From: Holosporales bacterium
Lineage (GTDB): Bacteria; Pseudomonadota; Alphaproteobacteria; RUG11792
DNA length: 6,016 nt
Assembly: GCA_031286725.1 (NCBI GenBank)
Contig: JAITTR010000107.1
Coordinates: 1 to 6,016 of the forward strand
Direction: 5' to 3'
Below the pieces are notes generated by a model. It searched no databases. It was not told where the DNA came from and saw only the letters and a program-made list of their open reading frames with translations. The translations under genes and the position numbers were made by a program. This document shows, piece by piece, positions 5,657 to 6,016 of this stretch. The first letter of the stretch is position 1. Each line of letters opens with the position of its first letter.

Positions 5657-6016
5657 ATGAGCTTGCCTCTTATGCCCAAAGCGACGGCTATTTGGCTTAT
5701 TGATAATACGTCTTTAACTTTTAAGCAAATTTCGGAGTTTTGCGGTTTGCATCTTCTTGAAATCGAATCTTTGGCGAATGGAGATATGGATTCGAAAATG
5801 TATGGGTTCGACCCTGTTATATCGTCGCAATTAACTGCTAACGAAATAAAAAGATGCGAAAACGATTCTGAGGCGGTTTTGCTTTTGAACAAATCTGAAT
5901 ATGCGGAAGAAGAGAAAAAATTAAACAAAAAATACACGCCGAAAGCAAAACGACACGACAAACCCGACGCTATAGCTTGGCTAATAAAATACTATCCTAA
6001 TATTTCGGAAAAAGAT
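5657..6016 (+). CDS. trcR: TrcR-family (DUF1013) cell-cycle transcriptional regulator, 3' end missing
   Basis: The frame is open from the ATG to the window edge, giving the first 120 residues; family members are longer, so the C-terminal part is missing only because the window ends. The opening MSLPLMPKATAIWLIDNTSLTFKQI is read as the N-terminus typical of this family (MSLPLMPKATAVWLxDNT), followed by SEFCGLHLLEIESLANGD and, after a charged linker, KYTPKAKRHDKPDAIAWLIKYYP, also a family block. The two similar IAWLI/AIWLI segments look like starts of helix-turn-helix units. The family is nearly confined to Alphaproteobacteria and is named a cell-cycle transcriptional regulator; DNA binding in the cytoplasm is expected. 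The ribosome site GGAG at 5647-5650 and the promoter at 5594-5622 support the start. An overlapping minus-strand frame (5602-5961) is its antisense shadow. Confidence 0.88.
   Translation, partial: MSLPLMPKATAIWLIDNTSLTFKQISEFCGLHLLEIESLANGDMDSKMYGFDPVISSQLTANEIKRCENDSEAVLLLNKSEYAEEEKKLNKKYTPKAKRHDKPDAIAWLIKYYPNISEKD

Noticed and set aside
5602..5961. Minus-strand open frame opposite trcR
   Set aside because: The plus strand encodes a recognised family over the same bases, with a ribosome site and promoter; the antisense product has no recognisable features.
1..6016. CRISPR arrays, insertion sequences, phage or toxin-antitoxin genes
   Set aside because: No spaced repeat arrays, transposase-like frames, terminal repeats or paired small genes were seen.

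Overview
The window is AT-rich bacterial DNA from an alphaproteobacterium. Two things point there: the order LysM/LytM protein - yajC - secD - secF, and a 3'-end gene that matches the alphaproteobacterial DUF1013/TrcR family almost word for word at its N-terminus. The low GC and the wording of the Ddl motifs suggest a host-associated or reduced lineage (Rickettsiales-, Holosporales- or gut-type). That placement is inference; no rRNA or marker tree is available here.

Layout, all on the + strand. (1) Positions 3-740 hold the 3' part of a LysM + LytM (M23-like) envelope protein whose zinc-ligand positions are all substituted. (2) Positions 789-3763 hold yajC, secD and secF, the accessory module of the Sec translocon. 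(3) Positions 3768-4673 hold a D-alanine--D-alanine ligase gene starting four bases after the secF stop. Items 1-3 form one tight co-directional block, probably an operon, with a possible extra promoter just before yajC. (4) Positions 4674-4909 are an intergenic region with a TTAA-N7-TTAA motif (CtrA-box-like) next to a -10-like element. (5) Positions 4910-5302 encode a small, signal-peptide-bearing protein of unknown function, followed by a clear hairpin terminator. (6) Positions 5303-5656 are a 354-base stretch without a protein gene; it holds the terminator, a possible extended -10 promoter, a candidate structured RNA and a good sigma70-type promoter. (7) Positions 5657-6016 are the 5' part of trcR, cut by the window end.

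How the parts fit: the first block is cell-envelope biogenesis (wall-hydrolase control, protein export, D-Ala-D-Ala supply). The right side carries cell-cycle signals: a CtrA-like box before the orphan exported protein, and a member of the TrcR cell-cycle regulator family. No mobile element, CRISPR array, tRNA or rRNA was seen. The least explained parts are the orphan exported protein with its regulatory region and the candidate RNA upstream of trcR.
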